NCBI GenBank assembly: GCA_035235625.1
Contig: CP141142.1
Location: 43,255,644 to 43,319,643 of the forward strand
Source of the DNA: Saururus chinensis
Lineage: Eukaryota > Streptophyta > Magnoliopsida > Piperales > Saururaceae
Direction of reading: 5' to 3'
Length of the DNA stretch: 64,000 bases
Part shown: positions 35,333 through 47,399 of the stretch, in pieces
How positions within the stretch are numbered: position 1 is the stretch's first letter
How the letters are laid out: every line of letters starts with the position of its first letter
Program-made: the position numbers and the translations under genes
Notes under the pieces: model-generated
What the model was told of the DNA's origin: nothing
Database searches by the model: none
The model's input: only the letters and a program-made list of their open reading frames with translations

Positions 35333-35755
35333 TTTTAAAAACCGGCCCGGAGGCTGACTCGGATTGGTCGCCGGGCCGGGTTGACTCGGTTCAACCGGGG
35401 GTTAACCCGGGTTGACCCGTTTTATTATATATTGGATTAATAATAATATTATGTGAAAATGTGTGCATGTGGCTCAGCGGATAAAGCGCGGAAGGTATTT
35501 AGGTTACGTCCTGCGTTCGAATCCCGCATTAACAATGGTTTTTGACATTTTTCTGGTGCGTTATATTATAAATAGTTAAATAAAATGGTTATAGACACGT
35601 GAATGACAAAATTAACGTAGCCTAGTTGGTAAGGCGTTGAAAGCTATCCAAATTTCGGGAGTTTGAATCCCGCTGTCACGTGAAAAGTTTTTCACTTTTC
35701 CAACCCGGAAGAAACATTGAACCGGCCCGGAAAATCATCCGGGTCCGGTTGAACC
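35333..35755. mobile_element. small transposon with two tRNA-like promoter modules
   Basis: The ends are rich in aaccggcccgg (35338-35352 and 35720-35732). Inside lie two tRNA-like stretches: 35468-35535 with tggctcagcgga (A-box form) and gcgttcgaatcccgc (B-box), and 35615-35678 with tagcctagttgg and gagtttgaatcccgc. Neither folds into a full cloverleaf with a paired acceptor stem by eye, so they are not tRNA genes. ggttgaacc occurs just outside the left end and near the right end, but it also resembles the element's own motif. Confidence 0.5.
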
Positions 35756-35759
35756 CGTC

Positions 35760-36157
35760 CACAAGGCTCACCAAGTAGGCCGACCTGTCGTGCCCTTCGC
35801 TGTGCAGGTTGAATTGTGCCAGCGTGGCCAGGCACCAACAACCTGCTCCAGGAACTTGACCTCCTTGTTGTAGGCGCTCCCGTTGTAGATATCTAGATGG
35901 GCGACAACTCGCCTGAGCCGATTGGGATCCAAAATGACACCGGTCCGAAACTGGTTTACCATGGCGAGAACCTTCCTCTTGGCCCATTTGTCACGTGGGT
36001 CGGCATCCATTCCAAGCCCACCTCCTTAGCAGCTCGACTAGCTCCCTAACCTCCACGTCTAAATTCAGGGAGTCCAAGGGTAGGACATCCAGTGCGGTGG
36101 CAATAAACTGAGCGAGGTCCCGGAACGCACCAGCGACCTGGCCCAAGATGACAAGGA
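35760..36157 (-). pseudogene. U-box (PUB) protein N-terminal-like fragment
   Basis: The minus strand reads VAGAFRDLAQFIATALDVLP, LNLDVEVRELVELLRRWAW and RKVLAMVNQFRTGVILDPNR then RVVAHLDIYNGSAYNKEVKF. This helical pattern resembles the N-terminal domain of plant U-box/ARM E3 ligases. The U-box and armadillo repeats are absent. The F1 element inserted at 36162; the other side (41005-41045) continues the same strand and reaches a stop. Confidence 0.45.
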
Positions 36158-38049
36158 CCTAGTGTAAGGTCCCTGATTTTTCTACGATTTTCTGGGATTT
36201 TTCTGCCATTTTTCTGGTCATTTTCGGCAGGAAAATGTGACGTTTCAGCGTATGGGTATTTGTGTCTTTTCCCCATATTTATACCCGTAGAGTCGGGTGT
36301 GGGGCTTAGTCGCGGGCCACAGGCCTTGCTGCGCGCTTACGGCGCGAAGTTTGGAGCTATAGCGCGTAACCAGTGAGTTAACGCGCATTGGGGACATAGA
36401 TGTAAAAATAAAAAAGGTGAATAGTAAAATCACGACTTAAAAAGCCATCTCCAGTAAGTTTCGTTCCAGAAACTTACAGAAGAAATTTCACGTCCTTTGA
36501 GGAGAAGAGAAAACCCGAGGGCATATCCGGTCGCTCCGTTCTCCCTCCTCCGTCGTCGGATTCCGTTGATTTTTGTCAGGATCCGCTTTGCCTCACCGCC
36601 ACGAGTCCGTAGGTACCGGCCATGACCGCCGCCACGGCCTCTTCGCTCCTCCACGAGGTACCGAATCTTTTTTCGGGTTTTTCTCTCCTTCAATCCCGTT
36701 TTTGCACTATGGGTGTACGATTTTGACATCGTTTGCGGCCGCTCTCAACTAGACTTATGTTTAGTTGGCCGCTAGGAACCCATAGACACTGGCTGGAGCC
36801 GCCGCCATGCTTTCTTCGCTCCGTGGTGAGCTACCGATCTTTTGGTCGGGTTTTTATTACTATTTACATCTCACTGTCCGTGGGATGTTTTGGATGCCGG
36901 TGTGTTTTCGGTCGTCGTTCGGCCATCGGATGGACTCTGTCCAGCCTACCTCGACCCAGTGTCGGTAGGGGGTTGCCGTTTCTGACCCCGCCTCGCCCCT
37001 ATTGCCTTGCTCTGCCCGATTAGACGCTTTGGGTGCGTCTCGGGTCGTTGCCATTGGCGAGTTATGGGCCATTTGGCCGTCGTGGGCTCTGCCCCGGCTC
37101 GGCGACAGTGAGGGTCAGCCCCACTTGGCCCGATTATATACTCCGCCTAGAATGAGCTGCTTGTCATGGCCTTATACCGTGCGAGATGCATAGCTGCCCG
37201 CACCATGGGTTTTGGTTGTGGGTGGCGATCGGCGATGTCGCCGCTTTGATTGGCCACAGCTAAGGGCCTTAGCCCTGTTGGCTTTTGTGGGCCTTGGGTC
37301 GCCCCCTTTCAGCCCTCTCCCCCGCCCTTTGGGCCGCGTGTGCATGTGGCCACGCGTGTGCTTTTGGGTTTAGGAGCCGCATTAGCACCGCCTAACCATC
37401 GGTTGGCTTTGCCACCGAGTGGAGTTGACCACTAGAGCTGTCCTCCACCTCTCCTTTGTTCTCGAGCGTTGCCCCACGCTCTCCGCCCGTATGTGGGCCT
37501 TTGTTGACCGAAATCGTTGCCGTTGGGTGCTGTCCACGGCCGATTTCGACGTCTTGTGGCCGGTTGTGCACATCTAAGCCACCGGCCGATCTTCAGGGTG
37601 TACAGCCTTGACATCTGGTCGCACCGCCACTTATGTTGGCTTGACTTTTCTCCCGGCCGCCCTAGTGTGCCGCCGTGGATCGTGGGTTTTGCCGCATTGA
37701 TATCTGACACTCTGTTTGGCCGTGATAGTTTCGGCGCTTCCAAAAACCCTCGGGACAGCAGCTCTCTCAGCTAGGCAACGGTTTGACCGCCAACTCCGCC
37801 GCCGACGCTGCCACCGTCGTGTGCTCGCCATCGAACGTCATGATTACGAGGTAGGGGAGCTTTGAACTCGTAAATTCATGAAGCATGCTTTGAATGAGTA
37901 GCAGCATGCTAGGATTGTATGATTCCATGCTTGGATGTTAAGTAACGATCCGATTGCATGAGGTGCGTGTAAGCATGATTGTATGGTATGATTGATATGC
38001 ATGAGATGTATGCATGTTTTATGGATGTGGATTATGTATGCGCTGGCGA

Positions 38050-38320
38050 TGGCTAGCAAATATGTCAGTATGCTATGTATGGGTTATGCATGTGCTAGTG
38101 ATGGCTAGCGTGCATGTTTGAAGTATGTAAGAATGTGTGTGCACGTGCTAGAGATGACTAGCGTGTACGTTTGATGTATGCATGTGCTAGTGATGGCTAG
38201 CGTGCATGTTTGATGTATGTGTGAATGTATGCATATGCTAGTGATGGCTAGCGTGCACGTTTGACGTGTGTATGCATGTGCTAGTGATGGCTAGCATGCA
38301 TGTTTGTAAGTTATGTATGT
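38050..38320. repeat. ctag-palindrome tandem array in F1 copy B
   Basis: Repeated gctagtgatggctagcgtgc and gctagagatgactagcgtgt units mirror the array at 7320-7640, with more irregular spacing. Confidence 0.75.
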
Positions 38321-39234
38321 ATGGCTGTATGTGTATGTTGTACGTATGTGTGAGACATACGTATGTATGATGGCTTTTGCCTATGATATGGTTATGTGTA
38401 AGTGTTGTGGGCAGAAGTATGGGCGATGGACAGTAAGAGGTGACAGAAGCTCTGTCTGAATTTGGATACGGTTGTGTAAGCGTATGACAGAGGATATGAG
38501 TATGACGGGCAAGGATTAGAATGGTTTGGTTTGGGGTGGATCGTATGTTGGGCGTTTGTCAGACAGTAAGAGTGTTCATAATTGTACAAGCATAACGTAC
38601 AGATTATGAAGTGAAAAATAAGTATAATAAGTGAGATATAAGTAAGAGGGCGACAACTGGGTTGGCTCTGAGGAGCGTTATTTGAAGATGTCAGTGTAAG
38701 AGGTTTTGGCCATAAGATGGATGGCGAAGTGTAAGACTGTAAGGGTTTGTTGTACGATGAGTTTTGTCCATGATGTGGACGGGTAAGTGAAGTCTGCTGC
38801 CCTAACGAACTTGGGTTTCGGATCGGGCTCAGCTTCGGTTTGACCAGTCGAGGACTGTGAGTTTGTGTGGCATAATTGTACCGCATAATATACTTAATTC
38901 AAACTGGAATTATAAGCACAGCTAATGATAGCGTTGTGAGTTTGAGACCTGAGGGTTCGACGGATTAAGTTCCGTGTTTGAGCTGGCCGCTGATGAGTTG
39001 GCCGAGCGTTTATCATGTCTTGCCATGGTGTTTATCCTGCGGGATGTTGTCTGTGTGCTATGTAGAGCACCGGACATCTGATGCTCTGCTGAGAGCAACG
39101 TATGTTTCTGATTTGGTCTGTGTGCTGTGTATGCCCAGACGTTTGATGCTCTGTTGAGAGCGTTGTATGATTTCGCCCAAGAGTGGCACTGTACGTTTCT
39201 GCCCAAGTGGCACTGTATGTTTTCTGCCCAAGAG

Positions 39235-39420
39235 TGGCAATGGTACTATAAGACCCATTATGGTGGGCAATTCTATGGTACTATAAGACCCATTATGGTG
39301 GGCAATTCTATGGCACTATAAGACCCATTATGGTGGGCAATTCTCTGGCACTATAAGACCCATTATGGTGGGCGATTCTATGGCACTATAAGACCCATTA
39401 TGGTGGGCAACTGTATGACC
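39235..39420. repeat. 35-bp tandem repeat in F1 copy B
   Basis: About five units of actataagacccattatggt followed by gggcaattctatgg, 35 bases each, the inverted counterpart of 6152-6256. Confidence 0.85.
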
Positions 39421-39649
39421 CCTTATGTGTGGGTGTTTATGTTTGCGCGCTCAGGTAAGTAGTATCATGGATCTACTCTTACCTGTTTGATCCAGTGCCC
39501 CATGAGCATTGGTGTGCCTTACCTTCGGAAAAGTCCATGGCGTCTAGTCACTCCCCGGAGGTTAAGGTGTTGCCCCAGTGGCATTCTTTTCCATTTCGAC
39601 GCTGGAGCTTATTAGTTGTAATGAGCTTCAGTGGTCGTTGATATGTGTA

Positions 39650-39995
39650 CGATTATGAGTACGACTATATGAGTGTGAGTACGACTGTATGTGTATGAGC
39701 AGGACTGTAAGTGTATGAGTATGAGCAGGACTGTAAGTGTATGAGTATGAGCAGGACTGTAAGTGTATGAGTATGAGTAAGACTGTAAGCGTATGAGTAT
39801 GAGTAAGACTGTAAGCGTATGAGTATGAGTAAGACTGTAAGCGTATGAGTATGAGTAAGACTGTAAGTGTATGAGTATGAGCAGGACTGTAAGTGTATGA
39901 GTATGAGTAAGACTGTAAGCGTATGAGTATGAGTAAGACTATAAGCGTATGAGTATGAGCACGACTGTAAGAGTATGAGTACAATTGTGAGAATA
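39650..39995. repeat. short-unit minisatellite in F1 copy B
   Basis: Units of about 25 bases (gtatgagtatgagtaagact then gtaagc) run almost uninterrupted, more regular than the copy A counterpart. They create long His/Ser/Tyr/Leu-rich false ORFs on the minus strand. Confidence 0.85.
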
Positions 39996-40224
39996 TGTTT
40001 CTGAGTAAGGCAGTAAGTATGATTTTGTGCAGACTGTACGAGTAAGGTCGTACGAGTCTGATTGTACGAGTAAGGTCGTACATGTATGGGTAAGCTGCAT
40101 GAGCGAGCATATGATTGTACGAGTAAGGTCGTACAAGTATGCGTATGTTGTATGAGTATGCATACGGTGGTACGAGTAAGTTGTATGACCCTGGATAAGG
40201 GTGTTTGTGTAAGTTGTTTGGATA

Positions 40225-40375
40225 GTATGATTTTGGCACGATGGTGCCTTTGGTATGATTTTGGCACGATGGTGCCTTTGATATGATTCTGGCACGATGA
40301 TGCCTTGATATGATTTTGGCACGATGGTGCCTTCGGTATGTCTGTGGCACGATGGTGCCTTTGGTATGATCGTAT
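40225..40375. repeat. 27-30-bp repeat with ggcacgatggtgcc palindrome
   Basis: Five or six units of atgattttggcacgatggtg then cctttggt. Each holds the near-palindrome ggcacgatggtgcc. Copy A has only about two units (5465-5505). Confidence 0.8.
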
Positions 40376-41343
40376 GCGTTTGAGCATGTTTATGATATGC
40401 TTTTGCTTCATGTTTGAGTTGCATGATGTATGCATTTTTGAACTCGGAGTTCACCGTTTGGGATTTCCCCTACTGAGTATTTTCCTACTGAGTATGAAAA
40501 TACTCACCCTACTATTTTTAGCCCCGTTATACGGGAGGTTTTGCAGGTTGTGCGGAGAGCTCCTGGTGATGGACGCTCGTTTCAGCGGTGGATTGATTCC
40601 CGTTGACTCAGGTATCTGCTTGACTCTCTGCGAGTTTATTTGTGCCACGATCTCCTGTATTGGGTGAGATGAGAACATAAGATGTTTATTCTGGACTTTC
40701 ATTTGGATCAGTCAGTGGACTGTTATGGGACTTGTACTCAGGGATGCCTGGGAGAGTGATTTGTATTTAAAAGTCTATGATCATAGCAAATTTATTCGTA
40801 CGTGTGTTTTCGAGTAGCGCCTGATGATATTTGCTTTGGCCGTACGATGATTGACCGTATGTGGATGTTTAATGTTTTAAATTATAAACTGTTTTATCAG
40901 GTTTTGGTTTCGTCATTTTTCCTCCGATTTACAGACGTTATATTGAAAAAATTTTCCGTGAATTTTAAGGAAAATGTGTGAAAAATCTCGGGCGTTACAC
41001 CTAGACCCCGGCACCCTCCATGGCAATGACATCCTTGTACCCAGTAATTAAAGTGTGATAAATTCATCATTTGAAACGACAAAATCGCCTTAAACAAATG
41101 ATTTTGTTGTTTCAAATGATGAATTCTTTTTTTTTTAAACAATTATATCCTTTTAAAATAATAAAATTAATTTTAAATTAATTTTATCATTTGGAAGGAC
41201 AAAATTAGTTTAATTTTTTTTAAAAAAAAACATGTAAGCGCCAATACTTCATGGCAAAAATTAACACTACTTTAAAAAATATTTTCTAAAATAAATTAAT
41301 TTGGTAATTATTTTTTGAAAATTATTGTTTAAATAAATTTCCC

Positions 41344-42802
41344 AACTTTGTTATTTATATCATCTTTATTTTTTATGTTTTACTAATCTTACGCTAACTT
41401 AATTTCCCTTTTACTATTTCATCCGTCTTGCATGAACTAAGCAAATTTTGCTTGGCTGCCTTTTTACCTTTGGGTTCGGAATGGCTTTGAAGTTATTCAT
41501 AGCCAATGTCTACATTGAAGCTCAATCGATCAGTTGTGAAAATGCGTGCCTACATGAGACTCAATATTCACCATTTTCATAGCCTGCCTACTTGGGACTC
41601 AGTTTTTACGCTTTTCACAGCTGTGTCTAGCTGAGTGGGATATGGATCCTATGCCAGCGCAGAAAAGTAGTGCATCAACCGTGCCATAGACATGAACAAT
41701 CTTCTGACCCAACTCATTGTTATTTTCAGAACTCATATATAAAGTTGCCGAAACTGGATAGAAACTAGTCGTATCTAACTGTTTCACGTGCAGATGCTCA
41801 TGGACGTCATGTAGTAACTAATTGTATCTCTCAAAGTACGTATGTATCAGTTTATCCTTGGACAGCTACAAGAAAGCATATGGGAAGCACGTGGAAAGCC
41901 TGCAGATACCGTAAGAAGGAAACCGTAATGATTACGCTCGCGTGTGACTCGAATGAAGCCACCTAGTTCACACACAGCAAAAGTCTGCAAGCTTGCTAGA
42001 ATGTCTGTCATTCGGACTCCCTCTTGGAAAAGCATGAAAAGATTGGAAGGACCGCAGTCTGCCAAGGAAGGTGGACAACAGTTCTAATGCAGTTTGGCCA
42101 CACAAATTAAGAAAATCGTCCTCTCGACACCAGTTAAACGAAGTTAATTAGAACAGTGAATAAGTTACGGAAAGCTCTTAATCTTCCTAGTCGACAGAAC
42201 TACATCGAACAGAAGCACGACATTGGGCATATGCCAAAAATGAGTGCAATGTTATGTTATGTATACTTGTAAATGCTTGCCTTTCTGTAATTTAAGGAAG
42301 AAAAGAAAGACGAATGTTATCAGTTCAGCGGGCTGTAAAGTTTGCAAAGCAACATAAATGGAGTACTGGTACAGTCGAAAGAAATATAATCAAGTTTGGA
42401 CTTGTGTAGAATGATCAATTTTTATGATCAAAACTTAGTGACTAATAATAAGAGGCTGCCACATAATGAAAGGAAGTGATGAGATAAAAACTTAATAACC
42501 AAATCTAACCGTTCTCAAGGTTTCCCTCTCCACTAGAAGGGACCAAGGAACCGTTGGATTTAGTTCTTAAGTTTTTTTTTTACTTTAGTGTTGTGGCAGC
42601 CTCTTATTATTAGTCAACAAGTTTTGGTCATGAAAATTGGTCACACTCTGTACAAGTCCATCAAATTTTAGTACTACAACCATGTGGGAATCACACAGAA
42701 AGGTTAAAAACATTAAGGCCAGGAAATTGATAGCCAAAAACCAATTGTAAACAAGAAAGTAGTAAAAAGCGTAAGAAAACTTCCCCTCTACCTGAAAGGA
42801 TA
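41344..42802. other. intergenic, no gene recognised
   Basis: Short minus-strand open frames at 41599-41787 and 41847-42065 match no family I know, and stops separate them. The segment 42370-42640 contains the near-duplicated words gaggctgccaca and gtggcagcctc in inverse order, which suggests a small hairpin element. Part of this region will be the 3' flank of the small gene to the right. Confidence 0.4.
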
Positions 42803-43514
42803 TCAAACTTGATCTTCACCTGCCATTACCATTCTGCTAAGAGGACTAGGGCCAAGTTTCTTCCTTCTCATACAGTTCCTCCTCCTTATCACCTCCATCT
42901 GGTTCCTCCTCCGCACCTGAGCCATTGTTTCCTCCACAACAAACCGTCTCATCAAAACATCATCTGTGAGAGACTTCCCTCGAAAAACCCTCCGTCCTTC
43001 CACAGAAGGCCTGGGTGCTGGAAGCCTTTCTTGACGAGCTGCACATGATTTTGATCTTGGGTAGCTGTAGCTCCTCCTTGGAGGAAGATCTGCCCGAAAA
43101 ATTTCAGTGTAGGATGAGATGGGTGCACATAAACAGACTCGGGTGAAGGAGGCTGCCACCCTCAAAGAAGCCGATTTCCTTAGCTTCGGCTGGTTAGAAT
43201 TCGTTGTAAATCCGTTGGCTTTCGAGACGGGTTTCCACAGGTTCGCTGCTTCCATTGCTCTTTGGTACCAGGGTTTCCTGCAAACGCAAAGCGCACTTGC
43301 TAATGTTAGGTATTGATCTACGTGAACTTCCATACATCTCTTAGCTGTATATGACTGATCCTGGCTGGTTGAGAGATGGTGGGAAGACCTACATACAGGC
43401 TATCAGTGTGCATCTGATCATTTTCCTTAGTGTGGTTAACTATTCTAGAAAGAGGGAGTGATTGAAAGTTTGTAGTCTAACATACCTTGTTTGTGAGTTC
43501 TTAGGCTCTTGCAT
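42803..43514 (-). CDS. small basic plant protein, function unknown
   Basis: There are two coding exons, 43514-43486 and 43277-42803, joined by a 208-base intron with a gtatgt donor and a tttgcag acceptor; the frame gives 167 residues. The protein begins [20 protein letters not shown], has a central [20 protein letters not shown], a Ser/Arg-rich [10 protein letters not shown] stretch, and a strongly conserved-looking C-terminus with [38 protein letters not shown] and [14 protein letters not shown]. From memory, plants have an uncharacterised family with this KPWYQRA start and [14 protein letters not shown] end, but no function is attached. The very basic C-terminal helix could bind nucleic acid or act as a nuclear signal (inference). 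The upstream start is chosen because it is in frame across the intron; starting at MEAANLW (43255) would drop 17 residues. Another ATG upstream, out of frame, overlaps the start. Confidence 0.75.
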
Positions 43515-43639
43515 GAACAAGGAACGTTGAAGCGTAAGAAGCTGGAAGCTGAGAGTGATGGATTCATCTGGCAAATGGACAGAGAAAACTATTGCTTGAA
43601 CAAGGAACTTGTGAGCTGGGGATAGGATGGGGGATGTTC

Positions 43640-44926
43640 CTTTTCTTTTCTTTTCTTTTCCTTCCTTTCTTTATCATATCATGCTTTTACTTTGGCAGGA
43701 TTCCAGAGAGAGAGAGAGAGAGGGAGAGATGCAAAGCATTGGAAAGATGATAAGTGAGAATTACATTTGAATTCCAAGTGGAAAGTATAATCTTGCTTTA
43801 TGATCCTCATTCCTCATTGATCTTTTTCATCTCAAATCATTTTTTTGTTAATTCCTATCCAGGTCAGTTAGCATGGCTAAAAGGTCACTTAGCACTCTTA
43901 ATCAGTAAAATGGAATGTTAGGCATTATGCCTCCATGCGTTGTTTCCACCCTCATGTGTCCATACAAATTAAAGCCGGCAAAATGGGGGTCTACTCGTGA
44001 TTATCTTTTGGTAGAAAGGACCCACTTCCAAGTTCACAGTCCGACAAGATCAGTACTGCCCTACCGATAAAGGCTTAGTTTATTATTTTTAGGTGTAAAC
44101 ATGCTATTTCCTTTAAAGTACATTGAGCTGTTAGTGATAGAGAATTAGCAGCATCATGATTTGTGTAGATTGGTGGTGTTATGTCCGACTTCAAAAGCGG
44201 AAAAGCACACAGAGAGGGGAAAAGGCCTCCATCAACTATGTGGAGTCTAAGTTTGAACTCAATTAAATCGACACCAAGTGGTCAAGCAGGACCTGATCAT
44301 CTGAATATTAGCATCCGTATGGATCGATGGAGATATCAATACAAACGTTTGTTCAGTTTTTGGAGTCCTATGAACCGTACGCATGAACTGTTCAGCTTAA
44401 AAAAAACAGAAAAGAAAAGAATGAAAGAAAAAGAAAACGAAATCCTCTTGGTTTTATATCCACGACAATTGATATGGATATGTATGGGACACATCTATTT
44501 TTAAGGGTTAAGATCATGTAGAGCACTAGAAGGAAAATTCTATGAGTGTTTATAGCAGTACTTTAAGAACTCGTATATATGCATCCCAAAAATCCTCTTA
44601 GCATCATGTTTTACTAAAACATTCACTAGTATTTTTTACTTGCTTTCCTAACCCCAAGAACCCCATTATTTCTCTTACATATTACCCAACCAAAATCTTT
44701 ATCTCCTTCTCCAATTGTGTCAGCTATGTTGGCAGCCAAGGCTGTGGTGGCCCTACCTCCTCCTCAGTAGTTGGCGCATGGAAGAAGTTGCCACTGATTG
44801 GCCATGAAGAGGCCGCAACTAGAAGACTAGGGCAGATTTGGCATGGCCAAGCCTGGCCGATCTGGCTAGGCCACACAAAATTGGTCTATCTGCAATTGGT
44901 CGCAACCTAGTCGTCATGCCACGACT
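43640..44926. other. upstream flank of the small gene, intergenic
   Basis: Pyrimidine-rich cttttcttttc tracts (about 43640-43670) and a (ga)n run (43704-43726) lie just upstream of the small gene, as in many plant 5' UTRs and promoters. Beyond that I see no gene. Confidence 0.4.
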
Positions 44927-46439
44927 GTAGCACCTAGATTATTTTAAAAACAAAATTTAAAAGTTTTTGTGACATAGAAGGTCACCAACGCATATGTGAA
45001 ACTGATGGACTCAGTTACAATAAAATCATGGATGATTACACGGTTATGAATTTGAAGAGGCAATTATGCTCCTTAAAAAATTAAAGATCACAAAATTATG
45101 AATTATTTGTGATTAAGAGAGTTCAAGAAGGAGAAAAAGCATATGTTCAAATGCTTTAAGAGCTATTTCCACATAAGATGTTGACGTGCTTTAAGAGCTA
45201 TTTTCACACACACACACATATATATAAGAAAATTGAAGAAAGAATTTTCCAAAAAACCCTGATATGGAGGTAGGATAAAATAATCTCTACATATATGTTC
45301 ATGCTTTTATGGTATACATGCTTAACATGGTTATGACCATGTTAAGCATGTCACGAGTAAAAAGTGATTCCTTAAACTTTTAAGATTTATGTGAAGGTTA
45401 TTTTTTACAAAGTTTCTTGTTATTTATGGCCTAATTCTACTATGCAATTTATGAAATGGATTGATCAAAACACTAACACATAGGGATACGTCGATATTAT
45501 AATTGACATCGGTGGTGAGACTGATGCTTCGGTGAATTTGACTAATCATATTTTACTCATTATTGACAGGGTATCAACATGTTGATGTTAGTGTGTCAAT
45601 GGGCATTGACACTAACACCATTGCATCAATGGGACACTTGATGATATTTCAATTTGTGTTTTCAAAATGAACTTTTCACCAATGCTTCCACTACTAATGA
45701 GGATATTGTAGTATATTTTACTTACATAATGAATGTAAGTAAAGATTAAAATGCATAATGGAAGATGTGTGTAAAAAGGGGTAAATGAGCCTTAAGAAAT
45801 ATACCAAATGGTAGAAACCTTAAACCATTGTGTATTACACTTTTGGACATGGGTGTCAAGTATTGGTATAGGCTCTAAGAGTGGGTCTATATAACCACAT
45901 AGAAGAGATTCATGATATGGGAAAATATTATGAGAGTTTATTGTTTGTAAATCTTTTCCCCAGAGCTTGGCAGTTGGTTTGAATGGACTATTACTTTAAA
46001 ATAAACACGACTTCAATACAATGCCACAAAAGAGCTATCGGTTATCATGGAACATCGAGAATTTCGACCACCTTAGTCCATAAGACTGTGGATCTTAGCT
46101 ACATGATGTAGATAAAACAAATGATAGTATTTAGCAAGAGTATAACATTGTACACACTTCGAAGAGTCATGAAGATTTTCTTGATGTTGTCATGACTTAT
46201 TAGAGTTTATCATTTTATAACTTATGATTAGGTTTGAGAGACTATTTGTATAAATATAAATATATTATTATTATGAATATAGTAGTTTGTTCTAATAATA
46301 TAATACTATATATGTATTATTTATCCCACTGAGTCTATTCAATATACTCAACATCATTCTAACACAAGTTTTGTGTTGCAGGTAGAATATATTTGCAACC
46401 ATGGGGTAGGGAAAGACAAACATAGAAGAGTAGCAATTA

Positions 46440-46507
<68 letters not shown>

Positions 46508-46530
46508 ACAAATTGAACAAATTAATCATG
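44927..46530. mobile_element. possible decayed LTR-like sequence
   Basis: The stretch opens with TGTAGCACCTAGATT, an LTR-type start, in a GC-poor region with no genes. I cannot find a matching terminus or a target duplication. The flanks on both sides share ggctag and gatttggc-type words (44830-44925 and 46680-46800), which hints that one host sequence was split. Tentative. Confidence 0.25.
46446..46507. repeat. (at)n(ac)n compound microsatellite
   Basis: About 40 bases of alternating at are followed by about 22 bases of ac. Confidence 0.95.
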
Positions 46531-47218
46531 TAAATCATGGCCTGGCAAAAGATTTTCGATAACAGGATTTTATGAATTTTTTTAACCTTTATCTCTTTAA
46601 AAGTTTACTTCATTATATTTTTTTTATAAAATAAAAATATTATATTTTAAAAAATTAGGGGCAAGACAATGACAATCAGATTTGGCCAGTGTGGCTAGCA
46701 GCTAGACTAGTAATGGTCTAGATACAACTAAGTGAGGCATTGATAACTAGATTTGATTAGTTGCACCTAGTAGTTTTGGCTAAGACTACCACATGTGGTG
46801 CCTAAGGTGGAGAATAAGATAAGAAAAAAAGAAGATGAGTAAAAGGTTGACAGTACCAACACCATAGGAGGGTGAAAGGAGAAAAAAATTCTTATATTGT
46901 ATATACAAGAAATATTATTTGGGATAGATAAGAACAAATGGGGTACTAAATAGATTTTTAGGGTAACGCATTCTTATTCTAGTAGGACCCAATTTCCATT
47001 AATAATTGTGCTACTTCGGACTCCAATTCACTCAAGGAGAAGCCATAAAAAAATTTAACTGCCCAAACTGGACCTATTTTTTTACTTTTACTCATCAATA
47101 AGGTTTGACTATAGCAGCTTTTAATGACAAATCAGGTTCATCTTTTATCTTTCTTTTTATTATTTACTTTTTTATTGAAAATTTAATGTGTACTTGAGCC
47201 GGGGGACACACTTACATG

Positions 47219-47370
47219 GTCATTTGGCAACCACTTCGACCTAAGGGTTTCCAATTAAAATCTCCCATTAGGAGGTAAATTTGCTTTCCGTGTAACCCTC
47301 CTCTAGAGAAATAGAAAAAAAAGGGGTTAAAATTGTTTAGCTTCTCTTTGGTAGTGGTTGCTAAATTACC
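47219..47370. mobile_element. MITE-like element
   Basis: ggtcatttggcaaccact at 47219-47236 and agtggttgctaaattacc at 47353-47370 are inverted with 16 of 18 matches, enclosing about 150 bases of non-coding DNA. No clear target duplication, so the superfamily is undecided (hAT or Mutator type). Confidence 0.55.
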
Positions 47371-47399
47371 CCTTAACACTCATCAAGATGAATTTAGGA

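Larger units (their letters stand above)
36163..40999 (-). mobile_element. F1 copy B: 4.8-kb solo-LTR-like element with TSD cctag
   Basis: It starts TGTAAGGTCCCTGA and ends CTCGGGCGTTACA, flanked by cctag at 36158-36162 and 41000-41004. It is inverted relative to 4843-10028 and matches it along most of its length, except about 36420-37000, where copy A has a GC-rich block. The TATA box (36276-36283, reverse complement) argues for minus orientation. It interrupts the U-box-like fragment of the Pack-MULE, so it is younger. No coding region is present. Confidence 0.88.
33713..41343. mobile_element. Pack-MULE-like element carrying three gene fragments
   Basis: The ends are inverted and diverged: accaaattaatttattttg at 33760 matches its reverse complement near 41295, and the match runs from gggaaaaattattt (33713) to aaataaatttccc (41343), continuing inward for about 300 bases with gaaacgacaaaatc motifs on both sides. 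Long imperfect TIRs around non-transposase gene pieces define Pack-MULEs. Cargo: AP2/ERF (plus), LHT-type transporter (minus) and a U-box-like fragment (minus). The F1 element at 36163-40999 is a later insertion; without it the unit is about 2.8 kb. The 9-11-bp target duplication was not found, and the outer edge could be up to 60 bases further out on each side. Confidence 0.65.

Noticed and set aside
35468-35535. Candidate tRNA gene
   Set aside because: The B-box is perfect and a D-arm is possible, but the acceptor stem does not pair and it sits inside a transposon.
41599-42065. Two minus ORFs as a possible gene
   Set aside because: Different frames separated by stops, no plausible splice sites joining them, and no family resemblance.
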